Both the position numbers and the translations under genes were made by a program. The notes beneath the pieces were generated by a model, which saw only the letters and a program-made list of their open reading frames with translations, searched no databases and was not told the origin of the DNA. A stretch of 44,401 bases of DNA, from contig MNCI01014715.1 of NCBI GenBank assembly GCA_015680685.1, forward strand, positions 1 to 44,401, read 5' to 3'. This DNA is from Gnetum montanum. Its lineage: Eukaryota > Streptophyta > Gnetopsida > Gnetales > Gnetaceae. Positions 1-11,619 of the stretch are shown here, piece by piece. Position 1 is the first letter of the stretch. Every line of letters begins with the position of its first letter.

Positions 1-1567
1 CTTTATCCCCTTCTCCAAAATCAAAGAGAAGGTTGCAACACTACTGGAAATTTTTGGCATTTCTTCCAATGGTAGGGATACTACAACTCCTTTTATGGTA
101 TTAATCTCTTAGACTTTAGCTTGACTTCATCTTATGAATAAGAGGTTGAAAATATCATGTTGTTGATAGCTAATCATTCAAGTAGCTTCATTCAAATGGT
201 TCATTATAGAATAATAATCTATTGATCATCCACTATAATTTTAATGAGATTCTCTTAATTCCTCTATTCTTTTGCTAGCACCAGGTGTCCCCTTGACTAG
301 TGGAGATGATATTTCTTTCTAAATCCTTAGTGGTGGCTTCTCTTTTATTATTTCTTATCAAGATGTTATGGTGGCCATACATAGAATGTCATTGGAGTAG
401 TAGGCAATTCCTTATCTTTTGTATAATTTTCTAGATAATACATGAAAAGGAAAGTGCCTTTCTATCTCTCTCATTTTCCTTAAAAAATACTTAACATTAA
501 TGAAGATAAGTTGGGATAGGTTGGCAAGAATCTTTCACTAAGTACAATACAAGCCCTAGTGGATAAGGATGTCATTTTGGTAGGTTGTATCATGTGATTC
601 AAGTGATATGCAAAAATATTGATGTAGATTCTCTTCATCAATGTGAATGCATCATACTCCTTTCTATTGACTCCATAACATCTTTTATTTCACTTCTTCT
701 TGATTTAAGTGTTTAATAATATAAGTACTTCTACCAATTTGGTTTTCATATTTTTGTTTCCTCAAGCCTCTACATAAAATTCTACCTAATAAGAAATGGT
801 AATATCCTTAGTCTTATAGTCACATATTATTGGAAATTATTTCAGAAGGCATATATCTATTCAAGATATCAATATCCATTGATTAAAATGATGGATCATA
901 ATGGAGATGTCTAATAATTTTTTAGGACCTATTTGGGTGCAAAATCAAAGAAAATTTTGAAACTTAATTCTTGGAGGATAACACTCTAGATCTTCTTAAT
1001 TCTAATCTTTTCAAGGTAGGCTTCAATGAGAGTCACTTTGAGAATGGATCTTTGCATGAGCATCTCATTTTTCCTTAATTTCTCTATTACTACAGTGTAA
1101 ATATACCTAATCAATTCCACCTTAGACTACTTACCTTCAAAACTCTCTTGGGTGCTATCTGTAAGCACATGAATGATCAATCATTAGTTCTTAGGTATAA
1201 TATTTAACTATTGTTATTCTTGATCATCCTTGAAACTGGCTTAAATTCAAAAAATCACCATACTAACATCCTTAATTAATTGTGGTATATCATCATAGAG
1301 ATCTTAAGGTAGCTAGTAATCATTAATTTCTCATGATTTTGTTCATTACTAGCATTAACTAATTTAGTTGTTCAAAATTTTTGGGTTTCTTAGTTTTTGT
1401 AGACCATAGGTATCTTGCCTCTATGATGCAAAGCTTAACTTTCAAAGCTCATAGGTTTGTCGACAACACAAATTAGATGTCTATTTCACAAGATATTATT
1501 ATTAGAAGTCTTGGGATCTCTACAATGATCACAAATGTTTTTGAAAGATGAATGAAATGTGGAAAAA
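1..1567. other. AT-rich stretch without recognisable gene
   Basis: No open frame of useful length, no tRNA or rRNA, and no retroelement motif that I can recognise on either strand. Base composition is AT-rich with many short poly-T runs. It may be very old decayed repeat or true intergenic DNA; the sequence alone does not separate these. Confidence 0.4.
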
Positions 1568-1792
1568 TTATCTTAGTTTCATAGATATATATACTATTTT
1601 TTCATTACATTGATTAGGCTTCATTAATGTAGTATTCTTCAGTGATGGAATTATTTTAGTTGATTTTGCTTTGAATTTTCCACTAGTTTCATGGGAATTT
1701 TTGGATGATTTTGGAATTGAATGAGAGCCAAATGAAGAATAATTAAGCATGAAAGCTATGAGGATAATAAGGATAAGAATGAATGAGGACAT
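1568..1792 (-). CDS. candidate small secreted peptide precursor (74 aa)
   Basis: A 74-codon frame starts with a strongly hydrophobic N-terminus (MSSFILILIILIAFML, residues 1-16) followed by small polar residues, which looks like a signal peptide. The remainder is basic and serine/lysine rich with one cysteine (near residue 62). A TATTTATA/TATAAATA box at 1955-1962 reads nearly the same on both strands and lies about 160 bp upstream on the minus strand, a plausible plant core promoter. I do not recognise a peptide-hormone signature (no CLE, RALF, IDA or PSY motif). In AT-rich DNA a short frame starting with a run of Ile/Leu codons can arise by chance, so this is a weak candidate. If real, the product would be secreted. 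Confidence 0.2.
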   Translation of the reverse strand: MSSFILILIILIAFMLNYSSFGSHSIPKSSKNSHETSGKFKAKSTKIIPSLKNTTLMKPNQCNEKIVYISMKLR

Positions 1793-2999
1793 GAAATATT
1801 TTCAAAGAAAAAATCATAAAAATCAAGGCTTTCAAAGTATTATTTCACAAAATATAGAGAGAATGAACCAAATGATTATGTGAATATTAATTAAACTATG
1901 CTTGAATGAGTTGGACATGTGAGGATGGTTCATAGCCTATATGTCCAAGAGTTGTATAAATAGAGCCTCCCCAAAGTAGGTTCCTATCCAAAATTCTCTT
2001 ATATAACCATCTCACCATGTATCCATGGGTATGTTGGAGATTGAATATCAATAATGTTTATTTTTATTAGGACATTGTACTATACTAGAAAAATCATCAA
2101 ATACATAATTATATGCTACAATGAAATGGAAATGGAATGAGAATGGATTCTTGTGTTTGGAACATTATATACCTTTCCATATTCCAAAGAGGTTATTTAT
2201 GATTAAAATAATCATCATACATATCTATTCAGGTTTCAAACCAAGTCCATATCTTTTCTAGTGACATTGCATTACATGATCCCAAATCCATCTCAATATT
2301 ACTTAAAATCACATAAAAATATCATTATTCAACAAAAGTAAATAAGGAAATAAACATTAAATTAATTGATTACTTATATCATTAAATTTGAGGACTTTTG
2401 ATCATTGGTTAGAGGGGTGCCTTCAATTTAGAATGGGTAACATGTATTTATAGTGGCATAAACATAAAACCCTTGTGGTAGCAGCCTTGCACATAGTGTG
2501 GATATCTTGCAATCGATGGGCTTTCTAGCATGAATGGTGTGATTTGGATCTCTTTGCTCATCATTTTTAGTTGATTTCTCCATCATTATTTTTTTTATAG
2601 ATGTTCTTAATTTTTCCTTGCATGGGTCATGGAGGGTTTTTTTCTAAGTTTTTAGAGGTGCCCAAACCACTATAGAACTAACTTTTCCATTTCTTAAAAA
2701 AAAACATGTATTTCTAGTGGTATCCCAAGAAACATTTTTTATATGAAAATTAATTAATTAATGTGCTATCTTTATTAGAGAACTACTTTTGAGCATGGAT
2801 AAAATATCCTTTTAGTTTCATAGCAAGGTAACAACTTTATTAAAGAACATGATTTCATCATAATTAAAACATGANGGTTAATTTTAGTTTCATATTATAA
2901 GAGCCATATTACTTTTATGATAAATACCTCTTATTTATATAGACTAGAGGGATGAAGGATCTGGTCTCCCTACTTTACACAATTATTTAACCAAAATAT
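1793..2999. other. AT-rich stretch with a single undetermined base
   Basis: No gene is visible. A TATAAATA box occurs at 1955-1962 on the plus strand without an open frame downstream. One N is present at 2875. The sequence is otherwise AT-rich and unassigned. Confidence 0.4.
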
Positions 3000-3540
3000 T
3001 GAAAGCATAGGACATAGTCCTAACAACAAAGATGGCCTCTAAAACACCACAAAATTTTAGGTCTTAGCGTCTTAACTACAAATTTGGCTAAGTGTCAAAA
3101 TGATGGCACTTTGCCCAAATTTTTCTAAGTGTTGAGTGTAGTTAGCTTCAACTACCAGTTTTGAAATTTTATTCTAACTATTGAGTTACACATCCCATGC
3201 ATAACATGGTGTAAGCATAGTAGCTAGAGTTAGAATATGTTTGAACTTTTTTGGTCAGCCCTGAACTTAGAAAATTTTCTAAATTTTTCTTGTAGTCCCA
3301 CCTACTACATTGCCACATGGTGCTTGATCTGTGTTTTGCACTAACCCTAGCCTTATAAATACCCTTGGACCCCCAGCATTTTAATCGTTGACATTCCTAG
3401 GTGGTTGTAATTCTCAAATGGTTGGTATTTCTAGATGGCTGTCAGTTCCCCTAGAACCCTATTAGACAAAATCCAAAGCATATCTTTGGCACTTAACCAA
3501 AATTCTAGGCACTCGGGAGAGCATAGCTTTTTCTAGTGTA
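3000..3540 (+). mobile_element. probable LTR end / promoter region of a plus-strand Tat-like element
   Basis: The stretch sits directly upstream of a leader and a gag-like frame on the same strand. It carries a well-formed TATAAATA box at 3354-3361 in a C-rich context (CCTTATAAATACCC), the same context seen in the promoter at 34576. Exact LTR ends and a primer-binding site could not be fixed because no partner LTR lies in the window, so the limits are approximate. Confidence 0.4.
3354..3361 (+). promoter_or_regulatory. TATA box of the 3-kb retroelement
   Basis: TATAAATA flanked by C-rich sequence; about 530 bp upstream of the gag start codon at 3891. Position and context fit an LTR core promoter. 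Confidence 0.45.
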
Positions 3541-3574
3541 ACGAGTGTAGCACTAGAGTTAGCCATTTTTAGTA

Positions 3575-3870
3575 GCTTTCATAGTTAGCATTTTTCCTTT
3601 TTTCTTTTTGCATTTCCATAATTAGCATTTTTTCTACATTTCCATACTTAGCATTTTTTCTGCATTTTTATACTTAGCCAAATTTTCGGAGTTTCATACT
3701 CAGCCAAATTTTCTACAGTTTTACACTTAGTCAATTTTTTGTAGTTTCCATACATAACCATTTTTCTGCATTTTTACACTTAGCCATTTTTTTACTTAGT
3801 CATTTTTTTTCTATCAATAGGCTTATTCATTTTTTTGCAAATTTCAAAGTTAGCCATTTTTTGCAAATAG
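3575..3870 (+). repeat. degenerate tandem array in the leader, unit about 30 bp
   Basis: About nine imperfect copies of a unit reading roughly CATACTTAGCCATTTTTCTG follow one another, with variable T-run lengths and substitutions such as AGCC/AGCA/AGTC. The array sits between the promoter and the gag frame, the position where Tat-lineage elements often carry leader repeats. It encodes nothing recognisable. Confidence 0.6.
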
Positions 3871-3890
3871 CAACTCTCACAACTCAATCT

Positions 3891-6830
3891 ATGAACATGA
3901 ATCCAAATCAACCTTCCACATTATTTTCTAGCACATTTGACACCATGATTCACCTAAAGCATGCCACAATAAGCCATGAACAATACAATTTTATTTGTGC
4001 CAAAATCTAAGCAGGATTACTAGTGGATTTCCTTGACTTGGAGGCAAAACAAGCCTACGAATGAGTCCACCAGGATGGATAGGAGTACAACCCCTCCTTC
4101 TTTAACATAACCCCACTCATGAAGTCCTACCACCATCTATTGTTCCAACTCTTCTATGCAAACAATCATGATGTAGGGACAACCTACAAAGAACCCTCAC
4201 AGGAGTAAGAAGATGAGTTTGAGGCCTAGTCCAAATGTGAGAGCCCCCTCTACATCATCTTCCAACAACTGCTGCCTAGTACAGCCCCTCCTTCTTTTCA
4301 AGATGGTGACCATGCCAATTTATCCTTCCTTGTAGGTGACTGTTGCATTTTCCCAATCCTATGCTCATGCAAGGGCCACCACCCGACCCCAAATGACTCA
4401 GGCATCCTATGTCCTACTTATCTCATCAACGTCCATGGCATTTATCGACCTGACTCATGTGTGGCCTACCTCAATCACTATGTCCATCACTCAGCTGATG
4501 CATCAACTAAACCTATCTGCTATGATGTTAAACTAGCAACAACCATCTACTATGACATTAAATTGGAAATGATCGTATGCTTTGATGTTAAACTAGCAAA
4601 ATTAACGACCAACAATCTAATCCTATGCTATGCAACCAACACAAGCCTAGCTAATGCAATTGGCTAGAACATCCCTAAGCTTGGATCAGGCATTCCAGTT
4701 GATCCAAATTTTGATGGAGGAGATCAACCAACTCAAAGATACCTTTTCCAAAACCATCAAGGTGGTGGACTTCTACTAGGATGACCCATAAGTCCTATAG
4801 TCCCACCCCTGACTCTCCCAACTGGGGTCTAGCTACCTTAACTCACCAAGTACAATGGTAAACAGGACCCCAATGCACACTTGGTTACATTTCGATCTGA
4901 GTTCTTGCCCCTTCAAGCCTAGCCACATGCCATCATGTGTGTGTTCCCCATGTCACTCGTTGGCAAGGCCATAAACTGGTATCACATGCTACCTAAGGCC
5001 TCAATCTCTTGTTTGGAGGAGCTCATAAGCTAGTTTGTGACATGCTTTAGGTACAACCTAAAGCCTAAAGCAACCATCAACCAACTCATGAAAGTCAAGT
5101 AGGAGCCCCTAGAGCCCATGCCAAAATTCCTCCAATGTTGGAATGTCACATTAAGTGAAATGCATGAACCCCTAGCAAAGATGCACCTACTAGTCATCTT
5201 CAAGGGTGTAGTGAACAACTTCATCAATTTTAAACTATATTACCTAGCTCCAAAGTCCCTCAGCCAAGTCTTATCCCAAACAAAGGGCATAGAGGAGGCA
5301 GTGCAAGCTAGCAATGACTCAACCTACATGGCCTATAGAAACCAACATGCATGTAAGCAAAATGCAATAGTGAAAATAGTGGCCATAAGCCCAAAAGTAA
5401 CCAATTGAGGCCCAATGGCCAAGTAGCCCAATGTCCTAACTCACAAAGCTACCAACTTTGGCACCAACTCATCTACATCAGTAGGGGCTACCCTAAGGTC
5501 CAACTTTAAGTGCAAGGTTTACTCAAAGTATACATTTCTACTGATGAAATCCTTTAAATTACTAGAGAAACTCTTGAAAGTCAGGCAAATCCAACACAAA
5601 TGAGTATTAGAAATTTCCCACCAATGACATGATAGGTACTATGAACTACTAAAGAACCCTATCTCAGCAATATCAAATGAGCCCCTGGTCCCACAACATT
5701 TCCAACTAGACCAATACTATCATTACCACCAGCTATCTGGTCACAGTAAGGACAACTACAATGCTTTGTAGGACAACCTTCAAATAATGATAGAGTGGGG
5801 CCAATTGGTGCTCAACACCATAAGCCAATCCAATGCAGATAATTCCCCCTATGTCATAAACTCCATCAATGTAGGTGGAAATTGTAAACCTACACAATAA
5901 TATTTTGTGATCCATGTGGCTTCTATTAAGGAAAGGATCCCGTTGGCCTCCACAAGAAAAAATCACCCTCTTTGTTATCAAAGTGCCACCTCAGGCACCC
6001 ATAACATCATTGTGGTTATGGTTCCATAGCAATCATCTGCTAAGATGTTAAACTAGCAACCAAACCAAACGTCCACTAAGACATTAAACTAACATGATGT
6101 AGCAGCAACAATCACTAAGCAACCTTTCATCATCAAGGTGCCACAACGGGTTGGCCTTGCAACAACTCCTAGGATTCCACAATGTGATGGCCCCTGACCT
6201 ACCCAAATCCCAATAGTGGGCAACATCTCGACCTCTCCTCCTTCGAGGGCTAACCCCACTAACAACCCGATTAGGCCTATCAAATGGAAATGTAAGAGGT
6301 GAATGAGTGTCTTGCAGCCCCCATGGCCAAAGCAAAGGCCATAACTAGTAAGTAACAACTAAACACTGGGACCCGTTCCCCCAAGCAGGCCAAGCAATGC
6401 AAGGTTAGGTCTCCTCCCTAATAGATCCATCTCTCAAGCCGCATGGAGGAAGTCAAGGCCAACACAATGATTGATGACAAGGACTTTGTACCTACACTAA
6501 CCTAGCTTAAACAAAATCTCAAATAAAAGAACACAATGTTGAGCTTGTATGACCTGGTCATGATCTCATTTTCTCATTGCCATGCATTAGCTCAGATGTT
6601 GGCCTCCATTCCTATTACATAGGACATCCCTACAAATGAGAACATCATTTGTGCAACGATGTTTCCTCCTACACCACAAGAATTAGGTTCAACATCCTTA
6701 GCATTTCACGACAATGTAGTCAAGGTCAACCCTGAATGAGGGGAGGTCACTATAGCTCTATTGTCAATTAACATACATGACCAACTCAACAAAGTTTAAG
6801 ATGTGATAAGGGAAAGCAACCAAAGATAGG
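3891..6830 (+). pseudogene. Ty3/gypsy Tat-like gag-protease, decayed
   Basis: Broken capsid-nucleocapsid polyprotein of an LTR retrotransposon. The start at 3891 (MNMNPNQPS) is followed by an EQYNF...QAGL...EDEFEA block shared with the minus-strand gag at 10818-11593. Around 4680-4900 a segment (LDQAFQLIQ, then DFY and DDP) matches the minus-strand gag near 24300-24500. The capsid region (GKAINWYHMLP near 4960) is readable. Around 5710-5780 a histidine-rich knuckle-like segment (YHYHQLSGHSKDN) corresponds to the FCDYHQLCGHNTD motif of the other copy. From about 6540 the linker before protease is present (MLSLYDLV), but the copy ends near 6830 without a protease active site. Many in-frame stops are TAG where the relative has Gln, which suggests methylated CAG decay. 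Not functional. Confidence 0.75.
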
Positions 6831-6899
6831 TTTTAATTATTTAAAGGTTCAAATACTTCTCTCTTTTTCTTATATGATGGTAATTAAACAAAATTTTTT

Positions 6900-7478
6900 T
6901 TATTACAAAGGTCTATGGAGTGACTGTATTTTATTTGGAAGATGGATAGAGCTAATGTAGGTGCTACTTCTACATAGACTCCTATTCCACCACCACCTAG
7001 ATCACCACTCATACCTTCTTTTTCTCCAAAACCTAGAAGAATTTTCCTTCCATAGGTAGCATCAATAATAATTTCAAAATCTATTCCAGTGATTTCTTAT
7101 TTCTCCATCTCTAGTTCTTCTTACTATATGGAAAAGATAGTGGTAGCTGCTAAAGAAGAACTTGTGCTTCTTCGAAGTATTAATCAATGAATATCTGATA
7201 AAAGACCCTATTCTATTCATGAGGAAATATATCATCTATGGGAGTCACCATCATGCAATTTCAAGGTAGATTATGATTTAGTACAAGTTGGACTTCCATA
7301 ATCTTGGCATCCAATTCTTGAGGATGCTCCAAATGCTATAAAAAATTTGGAGCAACTCTTAGGAGAGATGGAAAGTGCAACATGTTATGCTCACCATCTA
7401 TATACTCATGAACATTTCTTCAAATTGACAATGATTGATTTTAGGTAATATTTTTTTTCTTTTCACTTTTCTCTCTCT

Positions 7479-7511
<33 letters not shown>

Positions 7512-7800
7512 TTGTTGCTTTACTCATAACTCACAATTTAAATTTTGTTTCTATAGAAAAAGGAGAAGGAATGACAAAAGGACATGGATGATTGATCACT
7601 ATAGATGGATATGTTAAAGACTCAACTTTAAAGAAAAGAGAAATCAACAGCTAGATCAAGACATGCAACCAAATATATCAAATAGTTATGTGATGGACTG
7701 GTTGGACGTAAGGTAGTACTTAGCAAAGCAGATGCTACTACTGAAGAAAGAGAATCCCAATTAAATATAATTATAGATCTTCTTGAATCATTCGATCATA
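6900..7800 (+). other. unidentified decayed coding-like stretch with an intron-like break
   Basis: From about 6943 one frame starts with MDRANVGATST and reads, across several stops, through proline/serine-rich and then leucine/glutamate-rich sequence to about 7440. There an AG|GTAATA junction precedes a T-rich, CT-repeat stretch. A TTTCTATAG acceptor-like site near 7555 leads into more coding-like sequence (GYVKDSTLKKRE). I do not recognise the protein. It could be an old gene relic or an accessory part of the neighbouring retroelement. Confidence 0.25.
7471..7504. repeat. CT microsatellite
   Basis: An uninterrupted run of CT dinucleotides from about 7481 to 7503 with a slightly impure CT stretch before it. 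It lies within the intron-like segment of the unidentified decayed sequence. Confidence 0.9.
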
Positions 7801-8034
7801 ACAAATAATTATAGTTGCCTTTTTCTTATTTTCCCATTCTACTTCTTTCCCCTATTCTTCCTTTTCTATATCTTACTTAGATGTACTTCCTCTCACTCCT
7901 CTGGATTACAAAATAATATAATAAAATAGTATTTTCCTCCATATTTTTATTTTTCCTAAATGTACTTGTGTTCTATGATAACAATAATAATAAAATAAGG
8001 TTTTTCTTCCACTTTGGTTCCTAAATCGTGGTTT

Positions 8035-8046
8035 GCTCTGATACCA
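8035..8046 (-). promoter_or_regulatory. primer-binding site, initiator-Met tRNA type
   Basis: Read on the minus strand this is TGGTATCAGAGC, the classic plant retrotransposon primer site complementary to the 3' end of initiator methionine tRNA. It lies two bases from the LTR end at 8049, as expected for a minus-strand element. Confidence 0.8.
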
Positions 8047-8048
8047 AA

Positions 8049-8560
8049 TGTGACATCCTGTTCCTAGGGATGTTGTAAAAATATGATTGCTTAATTTATT
8101 AGATTCACCATTTTCATGGATAATATATTGGAAATATTATAAATACTTAAATAATGAATTAATTGGAACATAAATAATTGTTACTAAATAATTAAGGAAG
8201 GAAAATGAAAAAATTATATTAATGGAAGAGAGTACTCTAATGCCCTTTTGGGTTGTCTTCCTATGCCACTTAAGCCTTAGAGGCAATCTAGCATTTCCAC
8301 CATGGTTAGGGTATCCTACCAAAGGAATTATTTGTCTCTTTTCATCTTTCTTCACACAGCTTCCATTACGTGCCTCTCCAGGCTCCACAACTTGATGCTT
8401 GACACAACCTCTAACCTCGACCTTAAATAGCATAAGTCAAACCCTCTTCCAAGGGATACATGAATAGTCATAACTCTTCATAACAAGGTGTCCCTTTGTT
8501 AGAAGATTAATTACATTGTTTACAATTATTTCCACCCTTAACAAGGGACAAGACATTACA
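8049..8560 (-). mobile_element. 5' LTR of a minus-strand LTR retrotransposon
   Basis: On the minus strand it begins TGTAATGTCTTG and ends GGATGTCACA, followed by two bases and the initiator-Met primer site. It is 512 bp with TG...CA ends. The upstream edge (8561) interrupts an integrase reading frame exactly after its KLATPY motif, so the insertion point is clear. No gag is readable on the minus strand below 8030, so the element body is deleted or unrecognisable; no partner LTR was found. The duplicated target site cannot be checked without the other end. Confidence 0.7.
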
Positions 8561-8700
8561 AATAAGGTGTAGCTAATTTATGATTGAGCCCAAGGTCTTG
8601 CATTGGCTTTTTGAATATAGCCTTAGTGAAATGAGTCGCATTATCTAATATTAGTATGCATGATACTCCAAATCAATTCAACACATGTTAAAAGAACTTT
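8561..8700 (-). pseudogene. Ty3/gypsy integrase core fragment
   Basis: On the minus strand a continuous frame reads ILDNATHFTKAIFKKPM, then DLGLNHKLATPY. This matches the catalytic-core stretch around the second Asp of the DD35E integrase triad (usual form SDNGTxFxxxxxxxLCxxLGIxHxxATPYHPQ). It ends at the LTR inserted at 8560. The first Asp and the Glu are not visible and upstream sequence is broken by stops. It is a relic of an older element into which the 8049-8560 LTR element jumped. Confidence 0.65.
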
Positions 8701-8939
8701 GTAGTGGTTTTCCCTATGTTATTCTAGGCCTCGATTTTTTTTAATTTTTTTACACATTTTTCTAACTTTTATATTTTTATTTTACACCATCGTTCATATT
8801 TTTACTATTTTTTTCATTGCTTGATTTGCTTTTATTAATCATCCAATAATTGCTCATGATGGTGGATTGAATTATATCATATTGATTGCTAATGTTTAGT
8901 TTTTACCTTTGAATTATGATGCTGATATTAAGGTATGGT
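8700..8939. other. unassigned T-rich spacer
   Basis: Poly-T-rich sequence between the integrase relic and the family A repeat. No feature recognised. Confidence 0.4.
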
Positions 8940-10600
8940 TCTTTTGGTAAAACAGGCAATGAGTCCACACCGTCCACTCATCCATATAACTCTATGGTCT
9001 CCTTTGCCTTGGAACTATATAGTCCCTCTTTTTCTAAGTAAAATTTTAATGAATTTGTGGCTGGGTAATTTTCATACCAAGGAAAGACTCAAAGGATGAA
9101 AATGGTGTGACTTAAAGGGGATTTGATGCATTTGTGCTAGCCATTCTCTTGCATTCTTGGATGCTTTTTCTTGGGTTTTTCAGCATTCTAACATTGTTCA
9201 AAAATCAGGAAGCTAAGTGAATAAAAATAAGTCTTTGCATGGTGTGGTTCTCACACAAAAAAAAAGTGTTGGAATTCAAAGCACACCCCTTAGACATAAT
9301 AAAGAAATATGGGCTACAAGCATTGGTTATGGAACTAGAAAGACATGTTACCCATGCCTAAAGGTTCCCTCTAACTAAGGCCCTTTCTCACTTCTTGCTT
9401 CTCCATCTCACTCTCCTGGAAATGGTGATGACTCTTTGTGGAAGCATTGTTGTTGCTTCAAGTGGATGGATTGGTCAACTGTGTTGATGCAAGGTCAATA
9501 GATGTGGTTTTTTTGAGTCTGGATTTGGGATGAATTTTACTCAGTCACATTAACCATAAAATACATAAGGGACTTTACACAACCTTGTTCTTAGGATTCC
9601 ATTCTATTCTCTCCTCTTCATCTTTCTCCCCATTTTCCACCTCATTGCTGGTTCTATCATTAGTCTATCTCTAGGTTGATGCATTATTTTTCTTTGGTGA
9701 ATTCTTGTGGGTAATTTTTTAACTCTTTCTTCCAAATGACATTCCTAGAGCCTACAGACTCTTTAGTTTGTGGGTTTGTCAGGGCATAAAAGGCATGAGA
9801 CTTCTTTGGGGAGGACCCACTAGCATTCCTTTTTTGGTGCAATTATTAACTTCTTTTCCTTAAAAATTTCCTACAATCAATCATTTCTTGGTTCATCCCC
9901 ATCCATGGCATCCATTTTATTAGTGTTGCTGTTGTTATTTTTCCCATCTTTCTTGTTCCTCATATGTTTCCATATTATAGTTACTGGACGTTCGCTCTTA
10001 GTCATGGGGGCCCTAGCACAAATTTTTCAATTTTTTCCATTTTACTATTCTCCTAACCCCTGCACCTTGGGTAGTCACCAATGATAAATCTCTGAACCAG
10101 TTTGTGCCATGACCACAACTCAGCCAATGCACCTCATATCAAGGCAAGGTATCAACTACATTATGGTTAATCTATCCTTGCTCATTTGTGACTCTGTTGT
10201 GTGTGCAAATGGTGATCATACAAACAATGGACTGGGCTTGGAGGAAGAACCCAAGATGGACTGGAACTAGAGAATTTATGAAAGGAGTAAGTTTGGTGGT
10301 GTGGCTATGGATAAACAATGGAAGGTGCCATCTCGGCATTGGGGGCAACACACTTTATTATCTTTCTCTCTCTTTATCTTCAAATTTTTAAATAAAGGCT
10401 TGGATGTCATTTATGTACGAGTGTTCACCACAATGGTCATGAACACTAATGTTGTAATATGCTTATTGATCTATTCACTAGGCACGTTGAGTTTGTCATC
10501 CCATTCCATCGTCAGTTGTCAATTAGTCAATAATCCCATACCTTCCGAATATTTTGTAAGAAACTTAAGGATGAGTTTTCATTTAGTCATAGGGGTATGA
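8940..10600 (+). repeat. repeat family A, copy 1 (LTR-like, diverged)
   Basis: Several blocks recur in the same order at 33230-34760: GGCAATGAGTCCA; TTCAAAGCACACCCCTTAGA followed by a block about GGGCCAC/CATTTGTTATGG; GGGGAGGACCCAC; and CTTAGTCATGGGGG. Copy 2 lies just upstream of an open coding region and contains a strong TATA box, so the family is probably an LTR or LTR plus leader. Copy 1 lacks a convincing TATA box and is not followed by the same coding region. No coding potential beyond chance frames. Confidence 0.5.
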
Positions 10601-10608
10601 TGAGAGTA

Positions 10609-10817
10609 GTTACTCTAGCGGTTACTCTACTAGTTACTCTAATTACTTGAGTAATTACTCTAGCAGTTACTCTAGTAGTTATTCTAATTATTAGAGTGGT
10701 TACTCTAGTGCTTACTTTAGTAGTTATTCTAATTATTAGAGTGGTTACTCTAGCGGTTACTCTAGTAGTTATTCTAATTATTAGAGTGGTTACTGTAGTA
10801 GTTATTCTAATTATTAG
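10609..10817. repeat. 45-bp tandem array, about 4.6 copies
   Basis: Units start at 10609, 10654, 10699 and 10744, with a partial fifth from 10789. Each begins GTTACTCTAG and ends with ATTCTAATTATTAGAGTG. Inside each unit the 10-11-bp word GTTACTCTAG itself recurs, so the array grew from a shorter repeat. Because 45 is a multiple of 3 it appears as a hydrophobic 15-residue repeat in translation, which I do not regard as a protein. It borders the truncated gag on its right exactly. Confidence 0.9.
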
Positions 10818-11593
10818 TGCGGGACGTAGTGAGCAGACGTGGATGTTGGTATTATGTGTGGCATCCCTATCACTCGAGGTGGGAATGTCACTCCCATGCT
10901 ATCGTGAGGGGGCGGTGCTTGTGAGGACGAGCCTGCAGCTGTAGTAGGGATGATTGCGAGAGGGAAGGTGTTAGGTTGGGGGTCGCTTGGGAGAGGAATA
11001 TGCACTAGCGCTGATGTTTCTGGTGATGGTGCTTGAGCCTGGGTGAACCTAAGGTGTTGGAGGGGCATGATCTCCCCTGTACCAGGATGAAAAATAGGGT
11101 TAATGTGTGCTTGCGGGCTTAGAGTGTGGTACGAATCCCCTTGTTCAGATTGAACAGCGAATTCGTCCTCTTCCTCTAGTTGAGGCTCTAGCGCAGGCTG
11201 GTCCAACGAGTGGCTCCTTTGCAGGAGGAGCTATGTGATGAGCTCTGAATATTGCTCAGGAACGGGGATTACATCATACGGGGAAGGGATGAACTCGCGT
11301 CCCCCCTTGTAAAAGAGTTCGAACTACCTCTTTACTTCCACTTTAGCTCGGTCTACAGCCAGGCCAGCTTGTATCTTAATACGTATGAAATTATACTGAT
11401 CCTAGGTTATAATGTTGGAGGTCGGGTCTCTTCCTTGCAACCTTAGGGACCAGAGGGGCCCCGCTGTGGATTGTACTCCTGGGTGTTGCGCAACGGGCTG
11501 TTGGAGAGCCATAGTGTCTAGGATGTTAGTTACTTGAGTGGTGGTGATGGTGTTGTTTGCGGGATTCATGATGATTGATTGAGGATATGACAT
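10818..11593 (-). pseudogene. Tat-like gag N-terminal fragment
   Basis: On the minus strand a start at 11593 (MSYPQSIIMNPANN) leads, across stops near 11402 and 11230, into DQYNFIRIKIQAGL, then EEEDEFAV and a proline-rich segment ending near 10818. The DQYNF/QAGL and EDEF blocks align with the plus-strand gag at 3960-4230. The rest of gag and all of pol are missing; the frame is cut at the 45-bp array. It lies downstream (minus strand) of a leader, primer site and LTR, so it is the start of that element's body. Base composition is distinctly more GC-rich than the flanks. Confidence 0.65.
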
Positions 11594-11619
11594 AGGGTAG
11601 AATATGAAATTAATGTACT

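Noticed and set aside
10696-10944. Open frame coding a hydrophobic Val/Leu/Ile repeat protein
   Set aside because: It is a by-product of the 45-bp tandem array, whose unit length is a multiple of 3; composition follows the repeat and the frame runs on into antisense gag.
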